Origin: Nitrospirota bacterium
GTDB lineage: Bacteria; Nitrospirota; Thermodesulfovibrionia; Thermodesulfovibrionales; JdFR-85
DNA: 39,133 nt
Assembly: GCA_013152485.1 (NCBI GenBank)
Contig: JAADGG010000093.1
Coordinates: 1-39,133 of the forward strand
Direction: 5' to 3'
The notes beneath the pieces were generated by a model that ran no database searches, was not told where the DNA came from, and was given only the letters and a program-made list of their open reading frames with translations. The position numbers were made by a program, and so were the translations under genes. Shown in pieces: positions 8,758 through 20,183 of the stretch (the stretch's first letter is position 1; each line of letters starts with the position of its first letter).

Positions 8758-9516
8758 ATGTCCGCTGTCATCATAATACCGGCAAGGTACGGCTCGACGA
8801 GATTTCCGGGCAAGCTCCTGTCCACCCTGGCAGGCAGGCCGCTCATCCAGCACGTCCATGATCGTGCAACTTCAGCCAAACTGGCTGACCGCGTGATCGT
8901 GGCGACGGACAGCGAGAGGATCCGCAGGGTGGTCGAGTCATTCGGCGGGACCGCGGTCATGACGTCACCAGGCCATCCCTCAGGCACGGACAGGATAGCC
9001 GAGGTCGCAAGAGGGACGCGTTATGATATAATTGTGAATGTCCAGGGGGATGAACCCCTGATAAGGGGGGAGATGATCGACGCGGTGATCGGTCTCCTCG
9101 ATGACGGCCGGGCGGATATCGGGACGCTCGCAAAGAGAATCGAAGTCCCCGATGAGATCTTTGACCCCAACGTGGTCAAGACCGTCTTCGACAGAGATGG
9201 TTTCGCCCTCTACTTCTCGAGGGCGCCGGTGCCGTTTTACAGGGAAGCGTTCCGGGGGTTCCGCCTCAGGGAGGGCCGGAGCCCAGAGGTCTACAAGCAC
9301 CTCGGCATATACAGCTACCGCAGGGACGTGCTGCTGAGACTGACGGGGCTTCCCCAGTCGCCCCTTGAGAAGGCGGAGAAGCTCGAGCAGCTGAGGGCAC
9401 TGGAGAACGGTTACAGGATAAAGGTCGGCATGGCCGGTCATGAAACCATCGGTGTGGATACGAGCGAGGACCTGGCGAGGGTTGAGCAGTGGTTGAGAGA
9501 ACATCAGGGAGAATAG
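8758..9516 (+). CDS. kdsB: 3-deoxy-manno-octulosonate (Kdo) cytidylyltransferase
   Basis: This enzyme activates Kdo with CTP to CMP-Kdo for lipid A-core assembly in the cytoplasm. The 252-residue protein opens with IIIPARYGSTRFPGK, the nucleotide-binding signature of the family, followed by VNVQGDEPLI and the ALYFSRAPVPF segment, all in normal order. Length matches E. coli KdsB (about 248). It opens the Kdo block; pyrG, which makes its CTP substrate, follows 88 bp later. The start is ATG 8758 with GGAAAG upstream. Confidence 0.97.
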   Translation: MSAVIIIPARYGSTRFPGKLLSTLAGRPLIQHVHDRATSAKLADRVIVATDSERIRRVVESFGGTAVMTSPGHPSGTDRIAEVARGTRYDIIVNVQGDEPLIRGEMIDAVIGLLDDGRADIGTLAKRIEVPDEIFDPNVVKTVFDRDGFALYFSRAPVPFYREAFRGFRLREGRSPEVYKHLGIYSYRRDVLLRLTGLPQSPLEKAEKLEQLRALENGYRIKVGMAGHETIGVDTSEDLARVEQWLREHQGE

Positions 9517-9604
9517 GGGCTGAACGGCTGACGCGTGGTGTCTGCAGGAGCGCGGTGCCGTACCCATTCGTGCCTGAAATAATTACCGCGGAAGGGGTGT
9601 TTGA

Positions 9605-12140
<2,536 letters not shown>

Positions 12141-12217
12141 ACCGTCCAGTATGGTGTCTGGACACGGGTGCCGATGTGAGCCCTGGCTGCTCCGTGCGGC
12201 CGCTGTTTTTGCGCAAA

Positions 12218-12248
12218 TTGACACCTCTATGGCTGTAAGGACTAAAAT
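12218..12248 (+). promoter_or_regulatory. Candidate promoter for kdsD-kdsC-pgsA-plsY
   Basis: TTGACA at 12218-12223 and TAAAAT at 12243-12248 are 19 bp apart, which is long but tolerated. The predicted start is about 12255, a few bases before the first kdsD ATG. It lies in the 123-bp gap after kdsA. Confidence 0.5.
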
Positions 12249-12296
12249 ATATGCGTCTTTTACATGGCGGAATTCATGGATACGCAAGGTGGGGGC

Positions 12297-13271
12297 ATGA
12301 CGCAAAGAGGATCGCTTCTTGAAATAGCCGGTAAGGTCCTGAGGACCGAGGCCGAGGCCGTTGGTGCCCTGATAGACAGGCTCGACCGCAACTTCGAGGA
12401 GGCCGTGGAGGCCGTCTTCCGCAGCAGGGGAAGGACCGTTGTGACCGGGATGGGCAAGTCGGGCATAATCGCCAAGAAGATAGCCGCGACCCTCTCGTCC
12501 ACCGGCACGCCCGCTGTTTTTCTCCACCCTGCCGAGGCATGTCATGGAGACCTCGGTATGGTGACCGACGAGGATGTCATCATAGCCCTTTCCAACAGCG
12601 GTGAGACAGAGGAGATCATAAGGCTCATTCCCTACCTCAAGCGCTTCGGCGTCACCCTGATATCCCTGACCAAGCCCGGTTCCACCCTCGCCAGGGCCTC
12701 GGACTTTGTGCTCGATACGTCTGTCAGGGAAGAGGCCTGTCCCATGGACATCGTTCCCACTGCGTCGACCACTGCAGCGCTGGCAATGGGCGACGCCCTC
12801 GCCGTCGCACTCATAACGAGGCGCGGGTTCAGGGAGGAGGACTTCGCAATGCTCCACCCCAACGGCTCACTCGGCAAGAAGCTCCTCGTTACGGTCGAAG
12901 ACCTGATGCATACAGGAGAAGGCATCCCGGTGGTCGATATGGATACCCCCATGACGGATACCACGCTCGTCATGTCATCCAAGCGGCTCGGCATGACGGT
13001 GGTGTGTGACGGCGATGCCAGGGTGGCGGGCGTGATAACGGACGGTGACCTGAGGCGCGGTCTGCAGCGGTGGGGGGCGGGTCTCTTCGGGATGAAGGCC
13101 TCGGAGGTGATGACCCGCAACCCGAGGATGATATCGAGGGATACGCTTGCCGCAAAGGCGCTCTCGGTTATGCAGCAGTACTCGATAACGTCCCTCATAG
13201 TCCCGGACGAGGACAACAGGCCCGTGGGTGTAATCCACCTGCACGATATCCTGAGGCACGGAATAGTATGA
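12297..13271 (+). CDS. kdsD: Arabinose-5-phosphate isomerase (KdsD/GutQ family)
   Basis: This enzyme interconverts ribulose-5-phosphate and arabinose-5-phosphate, the first step towards Kdo. The SIS domain holds TGMGKSGIIAKKIA, ALSNSGETEEI and the HGDLGMV loop; two CBS domains follow from about residue 200 (VEDLMHTGEGIPVV and ASEVMTRNPRMI). The start chosen is ATG 12297, with AAGGTGGGGG directly upstream, giving 324 residues, close to E. coli KdsD (328). ATG 12264 (335 residues) is in frame and lies close to the promoter, so it cannot be excluded. It is separated from kdsC by 99 bp. Confidence 0.95.
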   Translation: MTQRGSLLEIAGKVLRTEAEAVGALIDRLDRNFEEAVEAVFRSRGRTVVTGMGKSGIIAKKIAATLSSTGTPAVFLHPAEACHGDLGMVTDEDVIIALSNSGETEEIIRLIPYLKRFGVTLISLTKPGSTLARASDFVLDTSVREEACPMDIVPTASTTAALAMGDALAVALITRRGFREEDFAMLHPNGSLGKKLLVTVEDLMHTGEGIPVVDMDTPMTDTTLVMSSKRLGMTVVCDGDARVAGVITDGDLRRGLQRWGAGLFGMKASEVMTRNPRMISRDTLAAKALSVMQQYSITSLIVPDEDNRPVGVIHLHDILRHGIV

Positions 13272-13370
13272 AGGAGATGACAGCATGTACGGCTCAGCCT
13301 GCAGACCGGTACCTCTGTACCGCCCGCTGCCGGAGGCTGGGGCTTCAATTGATGAAAGGAGACGGAACCG

Positions 13371-13952
13371 ATGCGGACCTCTGATGCGGAACATCACGGC
13401 GCTGCCGGCAGCCGGACCGATATACCGGATGCCGTGCTCGAGGCTGCGGGGAAGATACGGCTCCTCATACTCGATGTCGACGGAGTCCTCACCGACGGTG
13501 GTATAATACTCGACAACGAGGGCAATGAGCTCAAGTCCTTCCACGTCCGTGACGGACACGGGATAAAACTCCTTATACGCAAGGGGGTCGGTGTGGCCAT
13601 AATCACGGGTCGCCACTCGAGGGTGGTCGAACGCAGGGCGCATGAGCTCGGCGTGAAGGAGATCCACCAGAGGTGTCTGAACAAGGTGACGGCGTATGAG
13701 CAGATAAAGGAGAAGTTTGCCCTGCAGGACGAAGAGATCGCATACATCGGCGACGATGTCGTCGACATCCCGATACTCAGGAGGGTGGGATTGCCTGTGA
13801 CCGTTGCCGATGCATCCGAGGACGTGAGGGATTTCGCGATGATGGTGACCGTGAACAGGGGGGGCAGGGGGGCCGTGCGGGAGATCACGGACCTCATACT
13901 GAGGGCAAAGGGGCTGTGGAAAGGTATAATCGATGACTACATTAAGGCTTAA
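13371..13952 (+). CDS. kdsC: Kdo-8-phosphate phosphatase (HAD family)
   Basis: This enzyme removes phosphate from Kdo-8-P to give Kdo. HAD motif I is LLILDVDGVLTDG, motif II is IITGR, and the DDVVDIPIL acidic motif IV is present; the protein is compact (193 residues) with no cap domain, as in the tetrameric KdsC group. AAAGGAGA is 8-9 nt before the ATG. The first 25 residues (with SDAEHHGAAGSRTD) extend beyond typical KdsC and look unstructured. The 3' end overlaps pgsA by 20 bp, indicating coupled expression. Confidence 0.95.
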   Translation: MRTSDAEHHGAAGSRTDIPDAVLEAAGKIRLLILDVDGVLTDGGIILDNEGNELKSFHVRDGHGIKLLIRKGVGVAIITGRHSRVVERRAHELGVKEIHQRCLNKVTAYEQIKEKFALQDEEIAYIGDDVVDIPILRRVGLPVTVADASEDVRDFAMMVTVNRGGRGAVREITDLILRAKGLWKGIIDDYIKA

Positions 13953-14469
13953 CATCCCGACCATCCTGACGTTCAGCCGCATAGTCTCCATACCCTTCTT
14001 TCTCGTGCTTGCTCCCGACTATCCGTTCTGGGGGGCCCTGATATTCGGCCTTGCGTCACTGACGGATTTCCTCGACGGCTACATAGCGAGGAAGACGGGA
14101 CAGATTACGAAGTTCGGGATAATCATGGACCCTATAGCCGACAAGTTCCTGGTAATATCGGCACTGATACTCCTGGTCGACATGGGCAGTCTTTCGGCCT
14201 TTGTGGCGATAGTGATCATCGTCAGGGAGTTCCTGGTGACCGGGCTGAGGGTGGTCGCCCTGTCGAAGAACATCGTGATGCCTGCCGAGATGGGTGGAAA
14301 GCTCAAGACCGCGGCCCAGATAGCGGCCATTCTGTGCCTCGTCCTGAAGGACAGCCTGTTCGGCATAAACCTGTACGCCCCCGGGGTCGTCCTGATATGG
14401 ATCGCCCTGATGCTTGCGGTCTTCTCCGGGGTCAGATATACTGTTTCGTTCTGGAAGGCGGTGACATGA
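13933..14469 (+). CDS. pgsA: CDP-diacylglycerol-glycerol-3-phosphate 3-phosphatidyltransferase
   Basis: This is an inner-membrane enzyme making phosphatidylglycerol-phosphate. The CDP-alcohol phosphotransferase signature is complete: D-FLDG-YIAR, then G-IIMD-PIAD with all three catalytic aspartates. Hydrophobic segments around it (VSIPFFLVLAPDY, FLVISALILLVDM, VVLIWIALMLAVF) give the expected multi-pass membrane topology. At 178 residues the length is standard. It overlaps kdsC upstream by 20 bp and plsY downstream by 4 bp (ATGA). PgsA and PlsY are not fully distinguishable from other members of the family by eye, but motif and length favour PgsA. Confidence 0.93.
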   Translation: MTTLRLNIPTILTFSRIVSIPFFLVLAPDYPFWGALIFGLASLTDFLDGYIARKTGQITKFGIIMDPIADKFLVISALILLVDMGSLSAFVAIVIIVREFLVTGLRVVALSKNIVMPAEMGGKLKTAAQIAAILCLVLKDSLFGINLYAPGVVLIWIALMLAVFSGVRYTVSFWKAVT

Positions 14470-15059
14470 TACTCTTTGTGTTGCTGACGGTCGCCTATAT
14501 TGCGGGAGCCATTCCCTTCGGCATGATAATGGCGAAGGCGAGGGGGGTCGACCTCAGGAGGTCGGGCAGCGGCAACATAGGGGCCACCAATGTGCTGAGG
14601 ACCATGGGGAAGAAGGAGGCGGTATTCACCCTTGCCGGAGATATCATGAAGGGGGCCTTTGCGGTTGCCCTGCTGAAGGTTTCAGGATACGGCGATCCGT
14701 ACACAGGCCTTGCCGGCCTGCTGGCCGTGATCGGGCACGACTATCCGGTCTTCCTGAGGTTCCGGGGAGGAAAGGGGGTTGCGACTTCCATAGGGGTGCT
14801 GCTCGTGTATGCGCCGTATGTCGGCCTGTTGACCGTGCTGATATGGCTTTCGGTGGTATTCATATCCAGGTACTCATCCCTTGGTGCACTTGCGGCCTTC
14901 ACCTTCTTGCCCCTGAACATGCTCTTTTTGCGGAAGGATGCCGCAGGCCTCTACCTCTCCATAGTCCTCGCAGCGCTCATCTACGTAAAGCATCGTGACA
15001 ACATCAGGAGGCTCCTGCAGGGCAGAGAGCCGAAGATTGGACAAAAAAAAAATAATTAA
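14466..15059 (+). CDS. plsY: Glycerol-3-phosphate acyltransferase PlsY
   Basis: This inner-membrane enzyme transfers the acyl group of acyl-phosphate to glycerol-3-phosphate, the first step of phospholipid synthesis. The start is ATG 14466, overlapping the pgsA stop as ATGA; upstream in-frame sequence is the shadow of pgsA. The family motifs are SGNIGATNVLR, the GHDYPVFLRFRGGKGVATS block, and a C-terminal region ending KHRDNIRRLLQG. Five hydrophobic segments are visible. The gene ends in a poly-A run encoding KKNN, just before a new promoter. Confidence 0.96.
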   Translation: MILFVLLTVAYIAGAIPFGMIMAKARGVDLRRSGSGNIGATNVLRTMGKKEAVFTLAGDIMKGAFAVALLKVSGYGDPYTGLAGLLAVIGHDYPVFLRFRGGKGVATSIGVLLVYAPYVGLLTVLIWLSVVFISRYSSLGALAAFTFLPLNMLFLRKDAAGLYLSIVLAALIYVKHRDNIRRLLQGREPKIGQKKNN

Positions 15060-15068
15060 TGATATAAT
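15060..15068 (+). promoter_or_regulatory. Extended -10 promoter for the TPR membrane protein gene
   Basis: TGATATAAT at 15060-15068 is a perfect -10 with the extended TGn element. The -35 is weak (TTGGAC at 15037-15042, spacing 20). The expected start is about 15075, leaving a leader of about 75 nt before the ATG at 15151. Confidence 0.5.
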
Positions 15069-15150
15069 GGTAATAACATGGGACAAAACGGGGGAATGGA
15101 GAACAAGGAAAAGGACTGCGGCATAGTGTAAGGCAAAATCAACCGGGGGT

Positions 15151-16827
15151 ATGTGCTTGAAGAAAACGTCTCTTCTTTTTCTGTTTCTGAGCCTGTTGCT
15201 GTTGTCGGCCCATCTGCTCTCTGCACAGGTGCTTTGGGCGAAACATCTGTCGGAGGAAGCCCTCGTAACACCGGAGGCCTATACCTATCTCCTGCTGGAG
15301 GAGGCCAGAAAGAAGCCGGACCCCGAGTCCCTCGAGCTCATCGGAAAGGCCATAAAGGTTTCTCCGGATGATCCGGCTCCGTACTTTGAGCTGTTCGACA
15401 GGACCTTTTCGCTCCACCCGCAGAAGTTTTTTCATTCACTGAACTACCTGTTCAAGGGCATATCCGCATACACCAAGAGCTTCTGGTGGTTTTTCAACCT
15501 TACGGGCATACTGTCCGGGGCCGTACTGACCGCACTCGTCCTGATACCCATAATAATTGCATTGTCGAGACTGCCGCTCGACATACCGCTGATGGCTCAC
15601 GAGATAGAGGAGAACACGAGGGCGGCCGGCTATCTCCTCGTCCTCCTGCCATCCGTGCTCGGTCCGTACTACTTTCTCGCCGCAATCTGTTTTCTCTCCC
15701 TGATGCACCTGAAGGGACGGCCCCGATATGCGGGGTACCTGTTGCTTTTCGTGCTCATCTTCACTCCCCTGCTGTCGGCCTACATGAAGGCCTATCTCTC
15801 CGTGAGCTCTTCCCCCGAGGTAAAGGCCGCCGTTGCGGTCAACGAGGGCAGGAGCAACGTCTACGCGACCGAGGTGCTCCGGGGCAAGGCAGAGGATCCC
15901 CTGAGGTTCTCATACGCGCTTGCACTGCAGCGTGAGGGCAGACTGCGGGCTGCTGCCGAGGAGTACAGGAAACTGCTGAATTCGGGCAGGGATCCGAGGG
16001 TTTACATAAACCTCGGAAACTGCTATGCCGGGATGAGGCGGCTGGACAAGGCTATCGAGATGTATAACGAGTCCATCAAGATCAAGCCGCTCCCCTCTGC
16101 TTATTACAACCTGAGCATGCTTGCGCGGGAGAAGCTGGATTTCGTTGCCGGAGACAGGTACTTCCAGCAGGCCTCCGATATGGACTTCGACCGGATCGCG
16201 CAATTCAGGGAACTGCGCAACGATCTCAAGAAGCTCGCACTCATGGAAGAGACCCTGTCGGAGAGGGAACTGCTCTCCTTTGCCCTCGGCTGGGGGATGA
16301 ACAACCTCAAGCCCCTTTCCGTCACCGGCCCCCTGCTGTTGACGGTCTTCTCGTTCCTGTTGATAGCCGTTCTGTTTGTGACGCGTGAGTCGAGCTCTAT
16401 GGCGTCGAGGTGTCAGAAGTGCGGAAAACTCTACTGTACCGCGTGTGAAAGGCGCATCCCGAGGGTGGGAATGTGTACGGAATGTTTCCGGTCGATGATA
16501 TCCTTCGAGTCGAACCCGGCCGAGAGGATAGATACCATCGTCAAGACGCACAACTACCTCAAGAGGAGGCGCAGGATACTGAGCGTGCTCTCGTTTACCG
16601 TGCCCGGGCTTACCCTGTTTTACGGCGGGAGGATGTTCAGCGGGCTCTTCTTTTCCTTCATGTTCCTCTTCTCCGCCGCTGCGCTGGTCTTCTCCCAGAT
16701 ATTCACTTTCAACATACAGCCGTACAAACATAACTGGCTTACGTCCCTGCTGTTCCTTATGCTGGTGTTCTTCTATCTGTCAGGCAATCTCTACGCGATC
16801 AGGAGGCTCAGGAAAGGATGGCTCTGA
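15151..16827 (+). CDS. TPR-containing membrane protein with double zinc ribbon
   Basis: The family was not recognised; 558 residues. Order: an N-terminal signal/anchor (SLLFLFLSLLLLSAHLLSA), a segment with KPDPESLELIGKAI, two to four membrane helices about residues 110-230, then TPR repeats about 255-360 (YALALQREGRLRAAAEEYRKLL, with its partner VYINLGNCYAGMRRLDKAIE), another helix (LLLTVFSFLLIAVLFV), a zinc ribbon with paired CxxC motifs (CQKCGKLYCTACERR and the following CTEC), and two or three C-terminal helices. The gene overlaps the next gene by 10 bp, so the two proteins are probably made together. The combination of TPR, zinc ribbon and helices suggests a scaffold at the inner membrane, perhaps for pilus or secretion assembly, but that is only inferred from the neighbour. 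Confidence 0.75.
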   Translation: MCLKKTSLLFLFLSLLLLSAHLLSAQVLWAKHLSEEALVTPEAYTYLLLEEARKKPDPESLELIGKAIKVSPDDPAPYFELFDRTFSLHPQKFFHSLNYLFKGISAYTKSFWWFFNLTGILSGAVLTALVLIPIIIALSRLPLDIPLMAHEIEENTRAAGYLLVLLPSVLGPYYFLAAICFLSLMHLKGRPRYAGYLLLFVLIFTPLLSAYMKAYLSVSSSPEVKAAVAVNEGRSNVYATEVLRGKAEDPLRFSYALALQREGRLRAAAEEYRKLLNSGRDPRVYINLGNCYAGMRRLDKAIEMYNESIKIKPLPSAYYNLSMLAREKLDFVAGDRYFQQASDMDFDRIAQFRELRNDLKKLALMEETLSERELLSFALGWGMNNLKPLSVTGPLLLTVFSFLLIAVLFVTRESSSMASRCQKCGKLYCTACERRIPRVGMCTECFRSMISFESNPAERIDTIVKTHNYLKRRRRILSVLSFTVPGLTLFYGGRMFSGLFFSFMFLFSAAALVFSQIFTFNIQPYKHNWLTSLLFLMLVFFYLSGNLYAIRRLRKGWL

Positions 16828-17864
16828 CCGGATCCATAAAAGAGTTCGGCCTTGCAGACATTCTGCAGCTTATATACTTTCAGAAGAAGACCGGGATCCT
16901 GAAGATCGACGGTCCCGCCGACAACATCAAGATCTACTTCCATGAGGGCAACATTGTTGCCGCGCGTTCGGCCAAGAGGCCGGAGGAGAATCGCATAGGC
17001 AACATACTGCTCAAGAAAGGCATCCTCAAGGAAGAAGAGCTCAAGGCCCTGCTCCAGAGGCAGGCGGAGACCGGCACGAGGCTCGGGAGCCTCCTCATCC
17101 AGGAGAATCTCGTATCAAAGGACGTTCTCATAGACATAATCACCCACCAGATCACCGACCAGATAGTCCAGATGTTCACGTGGAAGAAGGGCACATACGA
17201 GTTCACGCCCCAGGGCGTGCCGATAGACAAGAATCTCGGCCTCTCCCTCGACACGCAGCACCTGCTGATGGAGGGGCTGAGGATTGTGGACGAATGGTCG
17301 ATCATCGAAGGAACGCTCACACTCGATACGGTCTTCGAGAAGACGGAGAAGGCCAAGGATGCAGAGCTCACCGAGGAGGAGCAGGAGGCCCTCGCACTGG
17401 TAGACGGGGAGAACGATGTGAGCACCATCATCGAGCTCTCGGGCAAGGACGACTTCGGTATTTCGAAGACGCTCGTCTCCCTGCTGGAGAAGGGTCTCAT
17501 TGCGCCTGTGGAAGAGGCGAAAGAGGTTGCGGAAGAGCCTGTCAGAAAGAGGAATGTCGCGGCCGTGATGACGTATCTCATCCCGCTGTTCATTATTGTC
17601 GCCCTTGCGGTCTCGTTTGTTCCGGCTGCCGTCGACAGCATGCCGGTGATAGAGAGGCTCAGGGCCTCCAACACGCTGGAGACCCTCAGGCTGTACGTTG
17701 AATCATTCAGGGTGAAGACCGGTTACTACCCCGAGGAGATCCCTTTCGGCAAGCCGATGGACCCGTGGGGAAATCCCTACATATACCAGCGTACCGGTGA
17801 CGGATACAGGCTCTTCAGTGCAGGCCCGGATGGAAAGCCGGACACCTCTGATGATATACTATAA
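16818..17864 (+). CDS. DUF4388 (PATAN)-type protein with membrane helix and pseudopilin-like tail
   Basis: This is a 348-residue protein. Residues 1-60 (LTGSIKEFGLADILQLIYFQKKTGILKI, then IKIYFHEGNIVAA) match the DUF4388/PATAN pattern found in bacterial signalling and gliding proteins. A helical central part follows (LLKKGILKEEELKALL, with LGSLLIQENLVSKDVLIDII), then one membrane helix about residue 246 (YLIPLFIIVALAVSFVPAAV). The C-terminal 65 residues (YYPEEIPFGKPMDPWGNPYIY, then FSAGPDGKPDTSDDI) look like the C-terminal part of GspG-type major pseudopilins, including the DPWGNPY and GxDGxxxTxDDI calcium-loop signature. There is no prepilin N-terminus, so it should not be processed as a pilin. 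It overlaps the TPR gene by 10 bp. Confidence 0.8.
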   Translation: MALTGSIKEFGLADILQLIYFQKKTGILKIDGPADNIKIYFHEGNIVAARSAKRPEENRIGNILLKKGILKEEELKALLQRQAETGTRLGSLLIQENLVSKDVLIDIITHQITDQIVQMFTWKKGTYEFTPQGVPIDKNLGLSLDTQHLLMEGLRIVDEWSIIEGTLTLDTVFEKTEKAKDAELTEEEQEALALVDGENDVSTIIELSGKDDFGISKTLVSLLEKGLIAPVEEAKEVAEEPVRKRNVAAVMTYLIPLFIIVALAVSFVPAAVDSMPVIERLRASNTLETLRLYVESFRVKTGYYPEEIPFGKPMDPWGNPYIYQRTGDGYRLFSAGPDGKPDTSDDIL

Positions 17865-17913
17865 GGCAGGTCAGCCAAGACCATCCTGAACATACATCTT
17901 CTCAGACAGAATC

Positions 17914-18618
17914 ATGAAAAAGGCGGTCATACTTCTCAGCGGGGGGATCGATTCCTCCACGACCTTTGCGATCGCGAGATCCGAGGGTTATGAGTGCTAC
18001 GCCCTCACGTTCGACTACGGACAGAGACATTACAGGGAGCTGGAGTCAGCCAGGCGTGTAGCGGATGCACTGGATGCCCGCAGGCACCTTGTAATCGGTT
18101 TCGACCTCAGGGAGATCGGGGGTTCCGCCCTTACCGGCGAGCTGGACGTACCGAAACAGGACGCCGGGGATGCGACGCGGTCGTCGATTCCCGTCACCTA
18201 TGTGCCGGCGCGCAACACCATATTCCTCTCCTTTGCCCTCAGCTGGGCGGAGGTGCTCGGTGCCGGAGACATCTTCATCGGTGCCAATGCCGTCGACTAC
18301 AGCGGATATCCCGACTGCAGGCCCGAATACCTGAAGGCTTTCGAGGAGATGGCAAATCTCGCAACCAGGGTCTCGGTCGAGGGCACGACGAGATTCCGCG
18401 TCCTTGCACCGCTGCTGCATATGACCAAGGGAGAGATAATCAGAAGGGGTGCCGAACTCGGTTTTGACTACGCCCTCACGTGGAGCTGTTATGATCCCAC
18501 TCCCGAGGGCAGGCCGTGCCTGAGGTGTGACAGCTGCAGATTCAGGGAGAAGGGTTTCTCCGAGGCAGGAGTCGAGGACCCTCTTCTCCTCGGGGCCGCG
18601 GGAGAGACCCGGCCATGA
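17914..18618 (+). CDS. queC: 7-cyano-7-deazaguanine synthase QueC
   Basis: QueC makes preQ0, the precursor of queuosine, from 7-carboxy-7-deazaguanine using ammonia and ATP. The N-terminal PP-loop reads [11 protein letters not shown], and [12 protein letters not shown] and [14 protein letters not shown] are family blocks. The zinc site is C-terminal: the cysteine of WSCYDPT plus CLRCDSC. At 234 residues the length is standard. No preQ1 riboswitch is visible in the 49-bp upstream gap and the ribosome-binding site is weak. The queuosine gene tgt is present about 12 kb away but frameshifted. Confidence 0.96.
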   Translation: MKKAVILLSGGIDSSTTFAIARSEGYECYALTFDYGQRHYRELESARRVADALDARRHLVIGFDLREIGGSALTGELDVPKQDAGDATRSSIPVTYVPARNTIFLSFALSWAEVLGAGDIFIGANAVDYSGYPDCRPEYLKAFEEMANLATRVSVEGTTRFRVLAPLLHMTKGEIIRRGAELGFDYALTWSCYDPTPEGRPCLRCDSCRFREKGFSEAGVEDPLLLGAAGETRP

Positions 18619-18989
18619 TGAACTACCTTATCGTCGGTGCCGGCGGTTTTCTGGGCGCGATAGCCAGGTTTGCAATAAGTGCCTGGATCGGCCAGAAGTG
18701 GGGAAGGAGCTTTCCGCTCGGCACGTTTTTCGTGAACGTCACCGGGTGCTTCCTGATCGGGCTGCTCATGTCCCTGTTCACGGAGAGGTTCATGGTGAAC
18801 CTCCAGTGGAGGCTCTTTCTGACCATAGGATTCCTGGGTGCGTACACCACGTTCTCCACATTCGAATACGAGACAGGGTATCTCTTGAGGGACAGCGAGT
18901 GGGTCCTTGCTGCACTGAACGTGTTCTTCAGCATCTTTGCCGGTTTTGCCGCTCTCAAGATTGGGGAGCTGATATCGAGGACCATATAG
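18615..18989 (+). CDS. crcB: Fluoride exporter FluC/CrcB
   Basis: This is a dual-topology fluoride channel of the inner membrane that lets fluoride leave the cell. The 124 residues hold four hydrophobic segments, the [14 protein letters not shown] box and the [15 protein letters not shown] 'phenylalanine box' typical of Fluc channels. The start overlaps the queC stop (ATGATG), so translation is coupled and no fluoride riboswitch can sit directly in front. Another CrcB copy is not seen, so the protein would work as a homodimer. Confidence 0.94.
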   Translation: MMNYLIVGAGGFLGAIARFAISAWIGQKWGRSFPLGTFFVNVTGCFLIGLLMSLFTERFMVNLQWRLFLTIGFLGAYTTFSTFEYETGYLLRDSEWVLAALNVFFSIFAGFAALKIGELISRTI

Positions 18990-19007
18990 GAAGGCGGCCG
19001 GGCCGGT

Positions 19008-20012
19008 TCATGAGGCCCTGCCTTTCGGCAAGACGGTCTGGCGCAGGTGCTTCATCCGGTATGAAAGGGGGTTCATCCCCTTTATCCTCTTGATCTCCCG
19101 AGAGAAGTGGGCGTAATCGGAGAACCCCAGCATGAAGCCGATCTCCGTCAGGGAGAAATCACTCTCGATGAGCAGTTTCTCAGCCCTCCTGACGCGGAGC
19201 CTGTTCAGTATGTTCCTGAAGCTGCGCCCTTCTCCCTGAAGCCTCCTCTGAAGCGTGCGCGGTGACATACGGAGCCTTGCCGCTATATCCGGCAGGGTCC
19301 ACTTGCGCGAGAGGTCCTGCCGGATTATCGATTCGACGATCTCGCTCATGGTGTCTGATGAGGGGCGTGGATAAAGCGGGCTGACAGACTGCATGATGAA
19401 CCCGTCCAGGCCCTCGATGACGGCGGGTCGCTGAAACTCCTCGAAAGTGAAGCGCCACTGGCTGAAGGGAGCAACCTCCACGTTCCTCTTTGCGTAACGG
19501 TCCATGTAGAAGAATGCCTTTGGATCGCTCACCTTCTGCCACCTGTATGTCAGGTGCCGGCAGCCGGCAAGCCTCAGGAGGCCCTGAAGCATACCGCAGA
19601 CGAAAAAATCCTCCGCTGCTGAGATCGGCTGCTTTGCGGCGGAGACGTGCCGTATCAGCAGGTGGTTCTCTCCTCCGCTGACAAGCTGTACGCGCTTGGA
19701 TGAATGACAGTACTGGTAGTAACTCTCGAGCTTTCTGATGACTGTTGCCGGTGAGCCGGAGTTGAGCAGCACGTAGATGAGCGGAAAGTCCGTTCCGTGG
19801 TCTCGCCCCTCTGCAAGGCCGAACAGCATGTCGGGCCCGTCGGCGCTCAGGACGGCGCTGAGCAGTTCCGTCTTCTTTTCCGCCGGAAAGAACTCGGGGT
19901 GGTCTTTTATGAGGGCCAGTATTTCGTCTCTCTTCCTGTCGGCCTTTGCAGACCGGCCGGACAGGCCCTTCATGATTATCCTGACGATACCTGTATGGAC
20001 GTATTCCTGCAC
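19008..20012 (-). CDS. AraC-family transcriptional regulator
   Basis: This is a 334-residue protein. The C-terminal 85 residues are a double helix-turn-helix of the AraC type (LPDIAARLRMSPRTLQRRL, then SLTEIGFMLGFSDYAHFSRE and GMNPLSYR). The N-terminal 220 residues are like the arabinose-binding/OruR type ligand domain, of the sort found in ArgR/OruR/TtgR-like AraC proteins. The annotated start is GTG 20012; ATG 19973 (MKGLSGRSAK) is also possible. It converges on crcB. It is the last gene of the minus-strand cluster that contains the HAD and metallo-hydrolase genes, but is separated from them by 171 bp, so it is probably expressed on its own. The effector is unknown. Confidence 0.9.
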   Translation of the reverse strand: MQEYVHTGIVRIIMKGLSGRSAKADRKRDEILALIKDHPEFFPAEKKTELLSAVLSADGPDMLFGLAEGRDHGTDFPLIYVLLNSGSPATVIRKLESYYQYCHSSKRVQLVSGGENHLLIRHVSAAKQPISAAEDFFVCGMLQGLLRLAGCRHLTYRWQKVSDPKAFFYMDRYAKRNVEVAPFSQWRFTFEEFQRPAVIEGLDGFIMQSVSPLYPRPSSDTMSEIVESIIRQDLSRKWTLPDIAARLRMSPRTLQRRLQGEGRSFRNILNRLRVRRAEKLLIESDFSLTEIGFMLGFSDYAHFSREIKRIKGMNPLSYRMKHLRQTVLPKGRAS

Positions 20013-20183
20013 CGCCTGTTCCCCCCACTTTGCCGGCTTCTTCCCTCGCCCGGGAGAAGTCGTCTTCCCCTCCGGAAGCCGGCCCGAGCTTCAACGTTGT
20101 TCCTGATCTCGTGCTTGTAGAGGGATTATATCACGGCGGCGGACTCCATGAAAGGTTGTCTTCCCTTGACAAACAGGGCCTGT

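Noticed and set aside
18570-18620. Fluoride riboswitch before crcB
   Set aside because: crcB overlaps queC and the upstream sequence is coding, so no riboswitch can be placed there.
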